6,008 nt of DNA, taken from NCBI GenBank assembly GCA_012514355.1, contig JAAZAL010000087.1:1-6008 (forward strand), written 5' to 3'. The first letter of the stretch is position 1; every line of letters begins with the position of its first letter. Source of the stretch: Candidatus Dojkabacteria bacterium. GTDB lineage: Bacteria; Patescibacteriota; Dojkabacteria; SC72. The position numbers and the translations under genes are program-made. This document shows, one piece after another, positions 6,008 to 6,008 of this stretch. Under the pieces are notes generated by a model. It saw only the letters and a list, made by a program, of their open reading frames with translations. It had not been told where the DNA came from and made no database searches.

Positions 6008-6008
6008 A

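Noticed and set aside
1..6008. Alternative genetic code with UGA reassigned (as in some candidate-phylum bacteria)
   Set aside because: No gene has an in-frame TGA, and all families read through intact. The absence of TGA stops is weak evidence given only seven stops in AT-rich DNA.

Overview
This 6-kb window is AT-rich (roughly one third G+C by eye) and almost wholly coding. It holds five plus-strand genes packed head to tail, then two minus-strand genes that converge on them. All genes read through in the standard bacterial code, and the seven visible stops are TAA or TAG. Very short spacers, starts that mostly lack a Shine-Dalgarno motif, a half-size transporter and several lineage-specific membrane proteins suggest a small-genome bacterium. 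A Candidate Phyla Radiation (Patescibacteria) member is my best guess. This is inference: no rRNA or phylogenetic marker is present, and another low-GC group such as Firmicutes is not excluded.

Plus strand, left to right. (1) The 3' part of a trypsin-like (HtrA/DegP-type, S1C) serine protease with an intact His-Asp-Ser triad, a large insertion between His and Asp, no visible PDZ domain and a C-terminal membrane anchor. (2) A 151-residue soluble protein of unknown function, starting 1 nt after the protease stop. (3) A 204-residue, six-helix membrane protein that matches only the N-terminal half of an MFS transporter. (4) A 130-residue protein anchored by its N-terminus, with a small outward-facing domain that has two cysteines. 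(5) A HAD-superfamily hydrolase with all core motifs. Gaps of 1, 3, 18 and 23 nt suggest one transcription unit, whose promoter lies left of the window.

Minus strand, right to left. (7) The C-terminal two-thirds of an ABC-F ATPase (translation factor or antibiotic-resistance type) runs in from the right edge. After a 64-nt gap with a plausible sigma70-type promoter comes (6), a complete FAD-dependent dehydrogenase of the COG2509 type. Its stop codon overlaps the stop of the HAD gene, so no space is left for a dedicated terminator between the two convergent units.

Functionally, genes 1, 3 and 4 are envelope proteins, and genes 5, 6 and 7 look like housekeeping. I see no CRISPR array, tRNA, rRNA, insertion sequence or phage gene. 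The least explained parts are the small envelope cluster (genes 1-4) and a perfect 13-bp-arm palindrome inside the protease gene.
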